The position numbers were made by a program, and so were the translations under genes. From contig NC_066605.1 of assembly GCF_905475345.1 (NCBI RefSeq), forward strand, positions 3,745,501 to 3,809,500: a DNA stretch of 64,000 nt. Reading direction: 5' to 3'. A model generated the notes under the pieces. The model made no database searches, was not told the origin of the DNA, and saw only the letters and a program-made list of their open reading frames with translations. Shown here in pieces: positions 50,863 to 63,239 of this stretch. This DNA is from Vespula vulgaris (taxonomy: Eukaryota > Arthropoda > Insecta > Hymenoptera > Vespidae). Within the stretch, counting starts at the first letter, position 1. Each line of letters opens with the position of its first letter.

Positions 50863-51030
50863 GTAATTAAGTAATAAGTCCGTATTCAGCCATCTAAAAT
50901 CAGTAACCAAGTAATAATTCAGTATTCCATATTCAGTAAAATCGATAACCATATATAATTTAGTATTCTGTATTCTGTAAACTCAGTAACTAAGTAATAA
51001 GTTCGTTTTCTACATTTTAGTAAGTTAATA
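50863..51030. repeat. 41-base minisatellite, about 4 copies
   Basis: Copies start with GTAAYYAAGTAATAA-like sequence at 50863, 50903, 50944 and 50986, spaced 40-42 bases apart. Diverged. Function unknown. Confidence 0.8.
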
Positions 51031-51635
51031 AATCTATGTCTCGCATTTTATAAAGATCTGAAAAAATTTATAAGACTGTATCTAAAAATCAATGAATCTA
51101 CATTCAATCGAACAGTCTGTATTTGAAGTAAATAACTTGGAATCTTTATTCTAATGTCTATTATCTCCTTCTTTTCCTAGCCTATTTGTCTGACAAGATT
51201 TCCTCTTATTTCATTTTATTAACCTATGTTTCCTGCTTCGTCGCTCGTCATTGAATTTACGTTTTTTAAAGTCAATAAAAACTAAGGACAGACTAATCTA
51301 ATAAAGACTTTAGGGCCTGATAAAATCATGGTAATCTTATTCGTAGAATTAGGACGTAAAAATAGCAATGACGATAGCGGCAAAAACTTGATGAACGTAA
51401 ATGTGGAAAAAAAGAAGGAAGACAAAAATGGGAAATAAATGCCTTATTTTTTGCTTAGGAATTCATTTCGAACAGGAAGACAAGGGAAGAAAAAGAATGA
51501 GAGATCTTTTATTCCGTCAAAAAATAAAAAGATAAAAAAATAAAAAAAAATAGATTTTCGATGTTTTTACGACGTATATCGCGAAGCAATAACTAGCGAC
51601 ATTGACGTATTGTAGGATTAAGAAAATATTCATGT
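51030..51635. other. unassigned AT-rich sequence
   Basis: No recognised motif on either strand. Short poly(A)-rich AAAAATAAAAA stretches at about 51520-51552. Confidence 0.4.
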
Positions 51636-51639
51636 ATGT

Positions 51640-51960
51640 GTAAATGTTGACAGAATGCTAGGGATAGTATTTATAAGATAGAAACATAATCATAGGAGTA
51701 TAAATGATATGAGTGTTTATACACGTGCGGAGATTAGGCGATGTCTATTTTCGGACGCGTTTTATCTGGACGCAGTTCGTAGGAGCGCGTTCTAAAAGAT
51801 ATACATGGATGAAAAAAAGAAAAAACGATAATGAGCGAGTAAAAGAAAGAAACGATAATCAATACAAAGAACTACGCATCAGTGCGGAGATATCAGAGTA
51901 GACAATAGAGTATAACAGAGCAGAGTAGAAATGTTTAGCAAAGGTATTTGATGCTTAGAA
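51640..51960 (-). repeat. LTR-like segment, minus strand
   Basis: The reverse complement shares CTGTTATACTCTAT and CGCCTAATCTCCGCACGTG with 20565-20830. It lies downstream, in minus sense, of the Gypsy integrase tail at 52590-52790, as expected for a 3' LTR. The 62-codon plus-strand frame here is not considered a gene. Confidence 0.45.
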
Positions 51961-52279
51961 ACGGCCTATTTGTTCCATGGTCATTGGGAACACTAGGTTC
52001 CCTCTGCTGCTTTCCTTCTTCATAGTTATTCCCTTTCGATAACTGAGTGCTAACTATTCTATATTCAAGATCTTCGTCTCCAGGATATATCATAGACATT
52101 TTTTTCTTAAAGAAAGAAAAACATATTTCCCGCTTTGTTCTACTTTAAAATAAAACATTTTGCTGATGACCCTTAGTCAAATATCTACCTTCATGGAATA
52201 TTCTATTTCATCGATTACGAGATAGTTACCTATCAAATATCACTCTGATCACCTAAGTTCCTAATCACCTATAGTCCAT

Positions 52280-52520
52280 CTAAGTTTCGCGAATCCGTGA
52301 GGTTGCAAGAGTTACCTCTTTCTTCTCCTCTGGAATTAGCAAGGGCAGATCTCGCTCTTGATAGGTACTTCTTTTCCCGTCTTGTAGATTTGAAAAAAGT
52401 GCTCCTGCGAAACGGATCTGCTTCCACTTATGCCCCTTGGTACGGAGCCTGATTTCCCATGTAAGAGAATAAGAGTGGCAAGCCCACATTCACTCATTAC
52501 CTTGGCGTTATATTTAATCA
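52280..52520 (-). other. GC-richer segment with overlapping minus frames, probable LTR element sequence
   Basis: Two overlapping minus-strand frames of 61-69 codons in different phases. The position between the integrase tail and the LTR-like segment suggests the 3' part of the same element, but no domain is recognised. Confidence 0.35.
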
Positions 52521-52589
52521 TTTATATTATCAGTTATATTATCAATATTTAATCATGCAAAAGTGTTAATTACTTATGCATTTATCCCT

Positions 52590-52790
52590 ACATTTGCTGG
52601 ACGTTTTGCCTAACTCCTTTTCTAATCGTCCTCTCCACATATGGTACCAAACGATCTGCATAAACCATTTCTTTCTCTTGAAGATTTTTTTATAAAGAAT
52701 ATCACATCGTTGATCTTTTTTAAAATTTTATATGGGCCATCCTAATTATTCTCGAGTCTTTGCGCTTCGTGTGTTCATTGAGGATTAACA
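52590..52790 (-). pseudogene. Gypsy-type integrase C-terminal tail relic
   Basis: Minus-strand reading in two frames gives a decayed WEGPY-type segment (W lost), then KKINDVIFFIKKSSRE-like sequence, then ADRLVPY. This is the characteristic end of Ty3/Gypsy pol (VHADRLAPY and relatives), just before the 3' LTR. Nothing of protease, reverse transcriptase or the integrase core is recognised to its right. Confidence 0.6.
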
Positions 52791-52799
52791 ACCACACAA

Positions 52800-54200
52800 T
52801 AATACAACAGTTGTAATAATGTAACGATAATAAAGTAACTAAAAGAAAATTGATTACTAGGAGCAAATAAGGCTCTGTTGTAAGATACGATTTGAAAATT
52901 AAGATTAATTATTAAACAAAAGAAAAGGGAACGTATATCATGTGGTATTTAAATCTGATGAAAACATATGAATTAAACGATAAATATCTTTCTGTATATT
53001 TGTGCGATTATTATAATGTAATAAAAAAAGAAACATGAAACATTTTCATTTGTTGATTTTTATAATAGTAAACAGGTGTTAAGAACGTATAATATCTCAA
53101 GAATATTAATTGTTTTTCTTTACGCACAAATTGATAGCAAAGTGTGGTTGCAGAATTTAAAAACAGTATGAAAAATTAATAAACAAAATATAGTATATAA
53201 ATGCAATGCCAGTTGAAATCTTATAAATATTGAATCACTTGACGTAGCACGAATTATTTTTTATGGAGAGTGAAGATTGAAAGAACCTTAATTTTTAATG
53301 GAACGTTACTGCTTTGTATATAACTTGCCACTATGACACTATTAGTTATATTACGGTTTTTATATATTTTATTCGATTCTTATATATTCGTCTATATATA
53401 GCATATACTTTGTCACCCGATGATATACGATCGACATAGTAAATTGCGACCAATAGGGATTACAGTTTAATTGTAAGACGTAGAAAAGGATAATGATAAA
53501 TATAAATAGAAAAAGATAGTTAATACTTTCAACGCAATACTTTTGCAAACGAATGTAATCAATTGCAAGGTACGAGAAAGTTTAAATTGATTTGCTACCT
53601 AATACGTGATCACATACATTTTATACAATATAAATCACAACTTTATATTACATTTACTTCAGATATAATTTTATTACTTTAGTTATAATTTTTGCAAACG
53701 TTAAATCGCAATTATAGGAAGAAACGAGTAGTGAAATTACGCACGGTAATTGTTTATTTTACTAAATTTTATTATTATATGAATATTTTAAATTAAAGCT
53801 TAACACTGTAAAGAAAACTTAATGCTACGTTTTTCGGTATGAGTTGTAACATCTTAATCGTCGCCACTTCCATTTTTTGTTATTTATGGTATTTTTTTTT
53901 TCTTTTTTCTTCCTATAGAGATTTGTTTTTCGTCGACATCACATGCAACAAGCTATTGCACACTCTTTTTTCTAGATCTTAATCTATACTTTAAATCTAT
54001 TTCCTACATAATTCATAGTGGCTTTAGCTCTCGTTTTCTTATGCATACGCTGAGAGCACGTCGGATTCTGACAGCTCATCTCAGAGATCTTCAGGGAAGC
54101 AAAAATTAATACTGCAAATATTTTCGCTAATAAATCATTTATAAAAGCTGACTAAAAAGGAAAGGATAAGAAAAGATAATAATAAATAAATAATTTTCAT
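52800..54200. other. AT-rich sequence, no recognised gene
   Basis: No frame above 60 codons and no recognisable motif. Confidence 0.45.
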
Positions 54201-54204
54201 TTTT

Positions 54205-55150
54205 AGAATGGGAAATCTCGAAAAATTTAAGTTTACGCCAGTAAATAACCCGGTATTTGATTTGTTTATAAATTATAATTGCTTCAAGTTGCTTATAAGG
54301 ATGATTTATTATTATGATTTACTTTGTTTAGGTCTTGCATCGAACTGTGACAACAATTTAACAATGATCATATAGACTTCATCTATTATCAATTATTCTA
54401 ATTATTGTATTATATTATCAGTTATTCTATTCAAAAGTGTTTTATTACTTCAATAGATAATGCTGGTAATCTTAAAGGAGATATTTTCAAAGCGGTGAAT
54501 TGTACTAATTGCTACTACAGTCTTGTCAGTTGATGTGCAAGTAATATAATCATTGCGGTAGCTTTTCGTAGTTGTGTAACGATTACAAATTTGTATCAAA
54601 AGTTGATGAACAACCGTTTGGATCAGTCAAGAATAGATGGAGAAGTGACTATGTTTCGGAAAGAAGATTAAAATTTGCAACAACAGTTCTTTTTGTTTCT
54701 CATTTGCCACTTGCATTAAATTGCATAAAGTGCATAAAATCGCTCAATAAACATTAGATACTCTCTTTTATTAGCAATAGTTCTAAGTTCATTTACAGTT
54801 GCAATTCTTAGATCACGATTTATTTCTGAATTTTCGTTATCATGTAACTGTTGAAATGGATCTGATTCTGCTTATCTGTTAACAAAATGTTTCATATCAG
54901 TTTCATTATCAGGAATTTCCGCTTCGAAACATAATTATCCACAAATTTCAATTGCTTTCTAAACATTCAAATCAAATTCGTACTATTTGCATCTGTTTAA
55001 AATTAAGTAAACATATTCGTCTTAAAGTCTAACGAATTTCTTTACTCCAAGAATTTCGTTGTCTCTTTGTTCTTGAATGGTAAATGCAGGGTAATTTCGA
55101 TAACGTATTACATATGGTTTTCTTTTGCTTTACGTACGTATTATTCGCAT
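54205..55150 (-). pseudogene. Helitron helicase fragment, minus strand (inverted copy)
   Basis: The reverse complement of this segment aligns with 55730-56750 along its length. In minus sense it runs from the pre-helicase region (matching NEREIVIQHLPFKNE in the other copy), through a Walker A region, to a Walker B reading IIDEVYMI at about 54405, where the DE pair is kept. It ends near WRKLKFFE at about 54250-54205. Stops and frameshifts are frequent. With the plus-strand copy it forms a head-to-head inverted repeat with a spacer of about 0.5 kb. Confidence 0.82.
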
Positions 55151-55221
55151 TACATGTGTAATATGGAATGAATTGTGCACACATGATCTTTTAATTTCCT
55201 GTAGTCTTTATTAAAGAGTTT

Positions 55222-56880
55222 TTGTCAACTGAGAACGTTCTGAGAAGTGATATACATAATTCATTTAATCCTTTTATCTTGAAAATTTTACAGTCAAATA
55301 CCGATATTCAATTTATTTTAAAGAAATATCTTTGTGCTGTTTATGTTGTAAAATACATCAATAAAATTATTGGAGGCATTAGCAATCATCAGATTATAGA
55401 AATAATAAACGATTATCCTAAATTCAATATTATTGAAAAATAGATGTGGATATGATTAAAACAATTGAAATTAGCAATCAGAAAGCCGTTTCGTATATAT
55501 TGCGAGAGCCGATATCAAGGAGTTCTACCGTCATAGCATATATACCAATTTCATGGCAAATTGAACGATTAAGCGTTGAAGAATTTACATGTTAAGTATT
55601 CAGGATTTAAACTACGAATTAAGAGATCAAGAATTAATTATCTTTCCAAATGCGATAAATACAAGTAGAAGCTTTAGGAGCTTGAAAAGACTATACTTCC
55701 ACAATTTGTTGCAAATTACTGTATTGTGAATAACTGTATTGTGAATAATACGTATGTAAAACGAAAGAAACCATATAATATATTATCGAATTACAACATT
55801 AGTATAGAGATCTTAATAAGTATGAACGAGAAATAGTCATTCAGCATTTACCATTTAAGAACGAAAACAACGAAAATCTTGGAGTAATAAAATTCATTAG
55901 ACTTTAACACGAATCTGACGATTCAATCCTACACAGATGTAAACAGTTTGAATCCGATTTGAATATTTAGAGAACAATTGAAATTTGTCGATAATTATGT
56001 TTTAAAGCGGAAATTTCTGACAATAAAACTGATGTGAAAGATCTTGTTAACAGACAAGTAGAACCAGATCCATTCCAGCAGTTATATAACGAAAATTCAA
56101 AAATAAATCATGATCTACGAGTCGCAATTCTAAACAGACTTGATATTATTACTAAAAAAAAAAGAAAAGAAAATCTACTGCGGACTTTGTGAACTGATAC
56201 GGATGGCAAGTGAATAACAAAAAGAACTGTCGCTACAACTTTTAATCTTCTTTCCGAAACGCGTTCGCTTCTCCAACTATTCTTGATTGGTTCAAACGGT
56301 TGTGAAAAAGCATTCGTCCTTCGATTTTTGATGCAAATTTATAATAGTTACATAACTACGGAATGCTTATATTACTTATGTATCATCAATTGGTAAGAAT
56401 GCAATGGTAATTGATGGCACAACCGTATATATCATTTTGAAAATATCTCTTTTAAGATTATTGCCATTATTTATTCAAGTAATACAATAATGTAGAGAAC
56501 TTTTCAAATACATTGAAGTGCTGATAATAGATAAAGTCAGTATGGTCAATGCTGGACTGATGTTACAGATCGATACAAAGCATAAATAAATTATTAGTAA
56601 TTACGATAGAAAATGTGGAAAGTATACAGCATTTTTATAGATCTTACGACAATTTTCTTCCGTTTAAGCAATTTCAATTTATTATCAAATTAAACAGTGG
56701 ATCGGTGGCGCTATAGAGTAGGCTTAAATTTTTCGAGTTGAAGCAACTTATGGGATAATCGAATTAAACATTTTCAGCACTCTTAAGACAAATTGGAAAT
56801 GACACGCAATTGGAAGAGTTTGAACTACAATTAATAGAATCACGGTTGTTCTAACAAAAATCAAAAAGAGACGGTATCAT
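55222..56880 (+). pseudogene. Helitron Rep/helicase relic, plus strand
   Basis: Pif1-type helicase of a Helitron rolling-circle transposon, broken. An open 73-codon frame 55222-55443 reads LQSNTDIQFILKKYLCAVYV and then VKYINKIIGGISN, the conserved block before the helicase domain. In other frames follow VDMIKTIEISNQKAVSYILR and IPISWQ (about 55445-55560), RRKPYN-like and FKNENNENLGVIKF (about 55750-55900), then a decayed Walker A GSNGCEKA (about 56285). After it come SIGKNAMVIDGTTVYIILKI (about 56385-56445), Walker B IIDKVSMVNAGLMLQID (about 56525-56575, DE changed to DK) and LLRQIGNDTQLEEF with LQLIES (about 56775-56845). The upstream HUH nuclease part was not found. Stops are frequent. Confidence 0.85.
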
Positions 56881-56899
56881 TGACATTGGTGGGCTATCA

Positions 56900-58000
56900 A
56901 ATGAAATCATACTTGTGCTGCACAAATCACACATAATTATAATTAATAATAATGTCTCTTAGAGTTTAATCAATGAAAAAATTACATAGAGTTGACATTT
57001 TAATAATAGTGATGACGTGACACGAATATGGTTGGAGTTCTCTATTTCACTTAAAATCGGTGAGAAAATAAGGTGCGAGGTTAGCGCATAAGTATAGAGC
57101 AATGACATTATCTGTTTCAATATTAAGATAATCCTCTTAAATAACAAAACAATTGTCGCCGAACGGAATCGTTTTTCCATTATATCTGCTTCTATTATCA
57201 CTATATCAAGGAGATACCTTCAGTGAGACCATGTATGAATACGATAAGATTCACTCCTAATAGCTTTTTTATGTGGTATTGTTGCCACATTGAGTTATCT
57301 ATATTAATAGACTTCACATTATTACATTAAATAATGAGCACATATTTTATCATGGATGGCGAACAGCATCGTTTATGGTAAATTTGCAAGGATAATTCCG
57401 ATGATTAGTATTCAATAAATTAAATACAATCGACAAAGTATTGACAGATTTCATCACTAACAGATCGGATCTATCAATATTTTCATTCAATTGCCAGTCT
57501 AAGAACTCATGTTATAATGATACTATTGTAGAAAGATGAAAAATTTTACTACTTTTAGAAATGTGCTGAACATTAAATAATCACCAATTTTAATTGCATC
57601 GTCCAATTCAAAAGATCTGGTATAAGGAATGGTGAAATTTCAATTTATCAAATTTCAAATGATAGGGCAATAATCACCAGGATGATTATATAACACTGAA
57701 TAGAGCAATCGAAGAAATACCTGCTGCTAGTTGTTTGTTACAGAATGAACAAGCCATTCTCACTTGGTAATTTATATTATATCAAGTAAATCAATTTCAC
57801 AGATTACTGATTTTATCCATAAAGATTTATTCATCTATATCACAGAAGACGGTGTATAGTACTTCGCTAAAAAAGATGATAAAATACCTATGACTTCGAA
57901 TAGAGATTTCAATGTTAATCTTCTATTAGCTGAAACAGTCACTAATTGAATTCCTAAGTAAGAAATTCAACTTATATACGAATAACAATAGAACAGTGTC
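56900..58000 (+). other. possible C-terminal remainder of Helitron, unassigned
   Basis: Continues from the helicase relic. A few stretches, such as EDGV followed after a stop by AKKDDKIPMTSNRDF (57847-57910), look like former coding sequence, but I cannot match them to a Helitron domain. The terminal CTRR hairpin was not located. Confidence 0.35.
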
Positions 58001-58730
58001 AAATAGAACTGGGATTGTAATCGATTAGAAATAAACACATCCAAAAAATAATATTATTTGTAAAGAAATATTACATAAAAAAATATAAAAATAGTACGTG
58101 TACATAAATATTGTTTGCATTAAATTAAAATATTTTTACGAAAAAATGAATGTACAATTAAATCGAATCCACAAGTTTTATTTTTAACGAGTAACCACTT
58201 ATCCATCTTTTTTTTATGCACAAACAATTTTTAATTGATAAAAAAAAAAAAGATAGAAACTTTTAAAGAAAATATCACACACTTAAAATACAAAAATATC
58301 GAATAACGGCATAAAGTGGATAAAATATTAGCAACACATGGCAAAGAAAGTATTTCCGTGAAAGATAGAAAATTTGGAAAACACGTTGCTGCTAGCATAA
58401 CATGAATTGAATATTAAAAAAAAAATTGGGTATGGGGTTAAAGGAAAAGAAGAAAATGAAAAATAAAAAATTGACTGTTACAAAACGAAAAGCATTAATC
58501 TTCCCTTTTTTTTGAAGTATTAGGCTTTCTTGCCATTTGTGTAGCAAGTATTGTTTCTGCGCTTTAAAAAACGCAAAAACAACAATTGAAAGAATTGGAA
58601 GGTTAGATTAAAATATGTTAGAGTAAATAGTATTAGTAGAATATAAATTCACATCTTTTAATCTTTCATATTAATATCTTCCTTTGATCTTTCTTCTTAT
58701 TATACATTATATCACAATCATCAACCCTCA
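58000..58730. other. AT-rich spacer, no recognised gene
   Basis: Poly(A) and poly(T) stretches only. No motif found. Confidence 0.5.
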
Positions 58731-59022
58731 ATTTACTTTTAAACGTCGAACGTGTGTACATCGTTCTCCAGCAGATTATATTCAGTGTTTACTATCAGCA
58801 ATTATAAGTTTACGCAAACCTATAGTTATCTTCTTATCTGGAGGTTTGCGTATTCTCTGTCAGCTTGTGATAGCGAGTGATAAACAAACTTGTCGTTATG
58901 GCAAGTTTGAGTTACTAATGGCACAAAATGATAATCTAAAATTATTTATTAACAAAAATGGCAAAAAGTATACCATTAACAATCAATTGATAACCCGGAG
59001 ATTAGAAACTTCGAAAGGTTAA

Positions 59023-59865
59023 ATGGACATCGATAACCCTAATACTAAACACGATGCTACAAAGAAACGGAAATTCAACACATCAAATTGCTACTTATCC
59101 TTAATAGATCTAGACCAACCACATGATAAATAGCTAAGCAAAATATCAGTCAGCAATTCACTTAGCAAACTACAAGAAGTAGAGGAAGTACTTCCAGAGA
59201 ACGATAGAACGGAAAGGAATAATTCACAGCCGAAACCCCACCAATACACAGGTCATTGCACCGCTAATTGATTTATTGAAAAAAATAGCTAAAAACGAGT
59301 ACACATTAAAGCAATTAAAGAACAACTACGCTAGTCAATACCTCTGACACCTACAGAAAGGTCATTAAGGTCTTAAAACAGAAGAATACAAATTTTTATA
59401 CCTATCAGCCAAAAAAAAGACAGAAGTTATAAGGTAGTGCTTAGAGGGATGCATCCAAGAACAGATACTGGCACTATAACTGATGAATTGAAAAAAATAA
59501 ACCTTCAGGTAAAACAAATAAACAACATAATTAAACGAGACACAAAGCAACTATTGTTGCTATTCTTCATCGAGCTCGAACCAAATAATAATAGCAAAGA
59601 TATATACAAAATTGATAAGTTGCTTAACACGATAGTTTCCTCCGAATCTCCCAAAACAAAAAGAGATATTCCGCAGTGTTTACGTTGTCAAAGCCATGGC
59701 CATACCAAAAATTATTGTAATGAAACTCCAGCATGAGTTAAATGCGCAGGTAAGCATTGAATCTCGAGCTGTCCATATACAGGCAAAATAAACAATGTTA
59801 AATGCTTTAATTGTCCGGGAAATCACCCAGCAAGTTACAAAGGCTATATAGTTAGAAAATAGTTA
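59023..59865 (+). pseudogene. ORF1 (gag-like) of Jockey-clade element
   Basis: RNA-binding protein of the element. The start is the ATG at 59023 (MDIDNPNTKHDATKKRKF). After several stops the frame 59437-59736 carries the conserved domain before the zinc knuckles (VVLRGMHPRTDTGTITDELK, then LLFFIELEPNNNSKDIYKID) and the first knuckle CLRCQSHGHTKNYC, a perfect C-x2-C-x4-H-x4-C. Remnants of two more knuckles follow, VKCAGKH plus a stop, and CFNCPGNHPASYKG (about 59800-59840). The domain order is that of Jockey-clade gag proteins. Confidence 0.85.
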
Positions 59866-60227
59866 CGGCAAAAACTCTATCCTAAACTTAGATACAAATC
59901 AGCTCTCGAAAATTTTAATTCAACAAACAAAATTACCTCTGCAAACTTCAGCAACAATTTCTTCTGGGAACCGTAGTTAAATCCAAGAACTAGCAATAGG
60001 ACACGTGCAGATGTATCTCGACCATGGGAGACGTTAATAACAAATGTAAATAATGTCACTGAGTCTGAGACGTCCGAAATTAAAAACTTGTTGATAATTA
60101 CAACTAAAAACTCAGAAGTAATATCGAACATGCTGGTTCAACAAACCCACCTTCTAACTCGACAATAACAAGTAAATAAAGTATTAGAACTTTTAACGTC
60201 CATGTTGAACAAGAACAACAAATAAAA

Positions 60228-62871
60228 TAGATTCATTAAAAATTGCAATTTGGAACGCAAACGGGTTATATCAAAGAATTCAAGAACTGAAAATATTCCT
60301 ACACTCCAACAAAATTGACGCGATACTCATAGCAGAAACACATCTCACCGAAAAGAACTACATTAAAATCCCATACTACAATGTTTATGATAGTAGATAC
60401 TCTTCCGGGATAGCCCATGGCGGTTCTGTTATAATTATAAAACAAGAAATTAAACACTTCCTCCATTGTTCGATTGCCGACTCGCAAATATAAGCTACAG
60501 CCGAAATGATCAACACAACATACGAAAACATAACACTAATAGCAGTCTATTGTCCTCTTAATGAAAATATATCCATCTACTAATACGTGAACTTCTTCAA
60601 AGTAATAGGGAATAAATTCATTGCAGACGGAGACTACAATGCGAAAAATGCTCAATGGGATTTCAAAACAACTTCACCTCGAAACAAAATCCTACACCAT
60701 GCAATAAAAAATCTATCGTTAGATACATCATCCACTGGGAAACCCCAATTTACTGGCCAACTGCTCAAGGAAAAACTCCAGGTCTAATAGACTTCGCTGT
60801 AATTAAAGGAATGCACAATACGTGCTACAAAATACAATCCTGTTTAGACCTTACCTCTGATCACTTTCCAATATTACTTGATCTTTTACAAAAACTATCA
60901 CTTACGAAACATATATAACAAAACCACTAACTGGACCAAATTCAAAGAATATCTAGAAGAACACATAAATTGTAACATACCTTTAAAAATTCCTGACCAA
61001 ATAGAGTCAGCGGAAAAAATTTTACAGATACAAAAAAACAAGCATGTTGGCCACCAAACAAGAAGAAAATAATATAAAATACTTCTCCTACCTTGACTTC
61101 ATATGGAAATAAATTAAAGTGAAATGTAAAATGAAAAGAGCCTGGCAAAAACAAAAAAACACAAAAGGAGACTAAATGCAATTACTAAAGAAGTTAAAGA
61201 ATTAATACAAAATCACTGCAATGTATTCCATACATACAGTACAAATCTATCACCAAATAGCGATACTAACTGTTCACTCTGGAAAGCTATTAGAAGACTT
61301 AAATGGCCAATCATCCCTATACCAGCTATCAAGAAGGAAGAATCTATCTGGGCAAAAAGTTCCACGGAAAAAGCCACTGTTTTCACAAGCTATCTTCACA
61401 ATACATTTAAACCAAACGTATCTATCTCTTCTGTAGTTATTCCTAACCAATTATATTGATTCTTATTTATTGATATCTTATCTTGAATATTGATTCTTCG
61501 CTAGCAAATGTATCAAACTGAAAACATAACTCAGCCAAGGAGGTCCCTAAACTCATCAATGAAACACAAAACAGTAAGTCGCCTGGAGCTAACTTGATTA
61601 GCGGCAAGATACTCAAGGAACTTGGGAAACCAACACTATCACCACGGGCAATAAGCATGCTCACCATAATCTTTAATGCGACCTTAAGATTGAAAATTTT
61701 CCCAACTTTCTGGAAAAGAGCTGAAATTGTTATGCTTGCAAAGCCAAAAAAGACCCCTACTTGCCATCTTCATATAGGCCAATTTCCCTTCTTCCTTTAA
61801 TGTCGAAACTCCTAGAAAAATACTACCTCCGCAGAATGAAAATACTAATCAAGGATAATAAGCTAATACTTCCTCACCAATTTAGCTTTAAAAGCAAATT
61901 CGTTACGATCGAACAAATTCATAGAATGACGAACGCAATAACATCAGCTATTGAGAGTGAAGAATACTGTACTGCTCTCTTTCTAGACATAGAGAAAGCA
62001 TTTGATAAAGTGTGGCACGAAGGTCTCCTATCTAAAATCAAACAAAATTTTTCTCTGTGCTTTTACCAACTACTTAAATCATACCTAAAAGAGAGAGCAC
62101 TTTTTGTTAAAGTCGAGGACTCTTATTCAAAGGCATTTAAGTGTACTGGGTCCTATTTTATACACTTTATTTACTGTAGATATTCCCACTACACACGATA
62201 CTATAATATTCATGTTTGCGAGCGACACGGCTATCCTAGCTACTCACAAAGACCCCATATCAGCACACCTTTCATTTTAACAATATATCATAAAAATCGA
62301 GCAACATATCATTAATCGGTGATTAATATTACGAAAAATAAAAGTGAATGCCGAGAAATGCAAACATATCACATTCACCTTACGAAAAGGTATAGTTCCC
62401 CTTGTTATCTTAAACAACACTGTCATCCTTGAAACAAATACTGCGATATACTTAGGTATTCACGTGTATGCAAGAGTAACATGGAAACAATATATAAGAA
62501 TTAAAACAAAACAAATCTGCGTAGAAAGACGAAATATGTATTGGCTTGCAAATAAAAATTCGAAACTAAACATGAACAATAAGCTATTAATATATAAGAC
62601 TATAATCAAACCGATTTGGACATATGGAATCGTTATATGGGGAACAGCAGCGAAAAGTTATATAGCTGAACTGGAAGCAATGCGATCCATTATCCTGAGG
62701 ACAATAGTTAACGCTCCCTGGTATGTTCGCAACGAGCAAATCCGTAAAGATCTCAAGATCAAATCAGTAGAAGAGGAAATAAGCAACATGCGCGCTAGAT
62801 ACAAAGAAAGACTAAGAAATCACCCAAATGTTCCAGTAAGGATATTATACTTAGAAATTATACTAAGATGA
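60228..62871 (+). pseudogene. ORF2 (endonuclease and reverse transcriptase) of Jockey-clade element
   Basis: Apurinic-type endonuclease first: IAIWNANGLYQRIQELK (60245 on), AETHL, GDYNAKNAQWDF (about 60630) and TSDHFPI (about 60857). A diverged linker follows. Reverse transcriptase runs from SPGANLISGKILKELG (about 61570) through SSYRPISLLPLMSKLLEKYY (61763 on) and FLDIEKAFDKVWHEG (about 61982). After a small deletion that removes the usual GVPQGS core comes VLGPILYTLFTVDIP (about 62135). The active-site box reads FASD (62214-62225) instead of FADD, so one catalytic Asp is lost. The C-terminal part is open for 175 codons (62344-62871) with GIHV and WTYGIVIWG motifs. Stops and frameshifts break the frame in at least six places. 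Confidence 0.88.
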
Positions 62872-63115
62872 TTACATAGGAAACTCCCAAAAATCTCCTT
62901 AGAACATAAGTTAAAACAATTCTTCTTACCTATTGTTAGATCTTCTTTAATGAGAGAAGATCTACGTGATATAAATACACTTTGTTAAATGTATCTGCCG
63001 AATGTCCACCTTGAACAAATTGCAGAGAAGAAAAATCAAGATATAAAAAAAAATCATCAAATCTATTCTAAGATATAAGTACATGATGCACATGATATGC
63101 GTAAGAATATTTTTC

Positions 63116-63159
63116 TACTTCTTCTTCTTCTTCTTCTTTTTATAATAATAATAATAATA

Positions 63160-63201
<42 letters not shown>

Positions 63202-63226
63202 GTAATAACAGTAATAATAATAATAT
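63116..63226. repeat. (CTT)n followed by (ATA/ATT)n microsatellite
   Basis: Compound trinucleotide repeat at or near the 3' end of the non-LTR element. It may derive from its simple-repeat tail. Confidence 0.92.
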
Positions 63227-63239
63227 AAAGTAGACTACT

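Larger units (their letters stand above)
58740..63000 (+). mobile_element. Jockey-clade non-LTR retrotransposon, decayed
   Basis: A nearly full-length element with two former open frames in the order gag-like ORF1, then endonuclease plus reverse transcriptase. The 5' non-coding region is taken to begin near 58740 and ends at the ORF1 ATG (59023). The 3' boundary is uncertain, between about 62960 and the CTT/ATT repeats at 63116. Many stops and frameshifts break both frames, so the copy is not autonomous. No target-site duplication was resolved. Confidence 0.85.

Noticed and set aside
54572..54757. 61-codon plus-strand frame as a separate gene
   Set aside because: It is the antisense reading of the inverted Helitron helicase fragment.
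56959..57201. 80-codon minus-strand frame as a gene
   Set aside because: Hydrophobic low-complexity frame antisense to the possible Helitron tail, with no recognisable motif.
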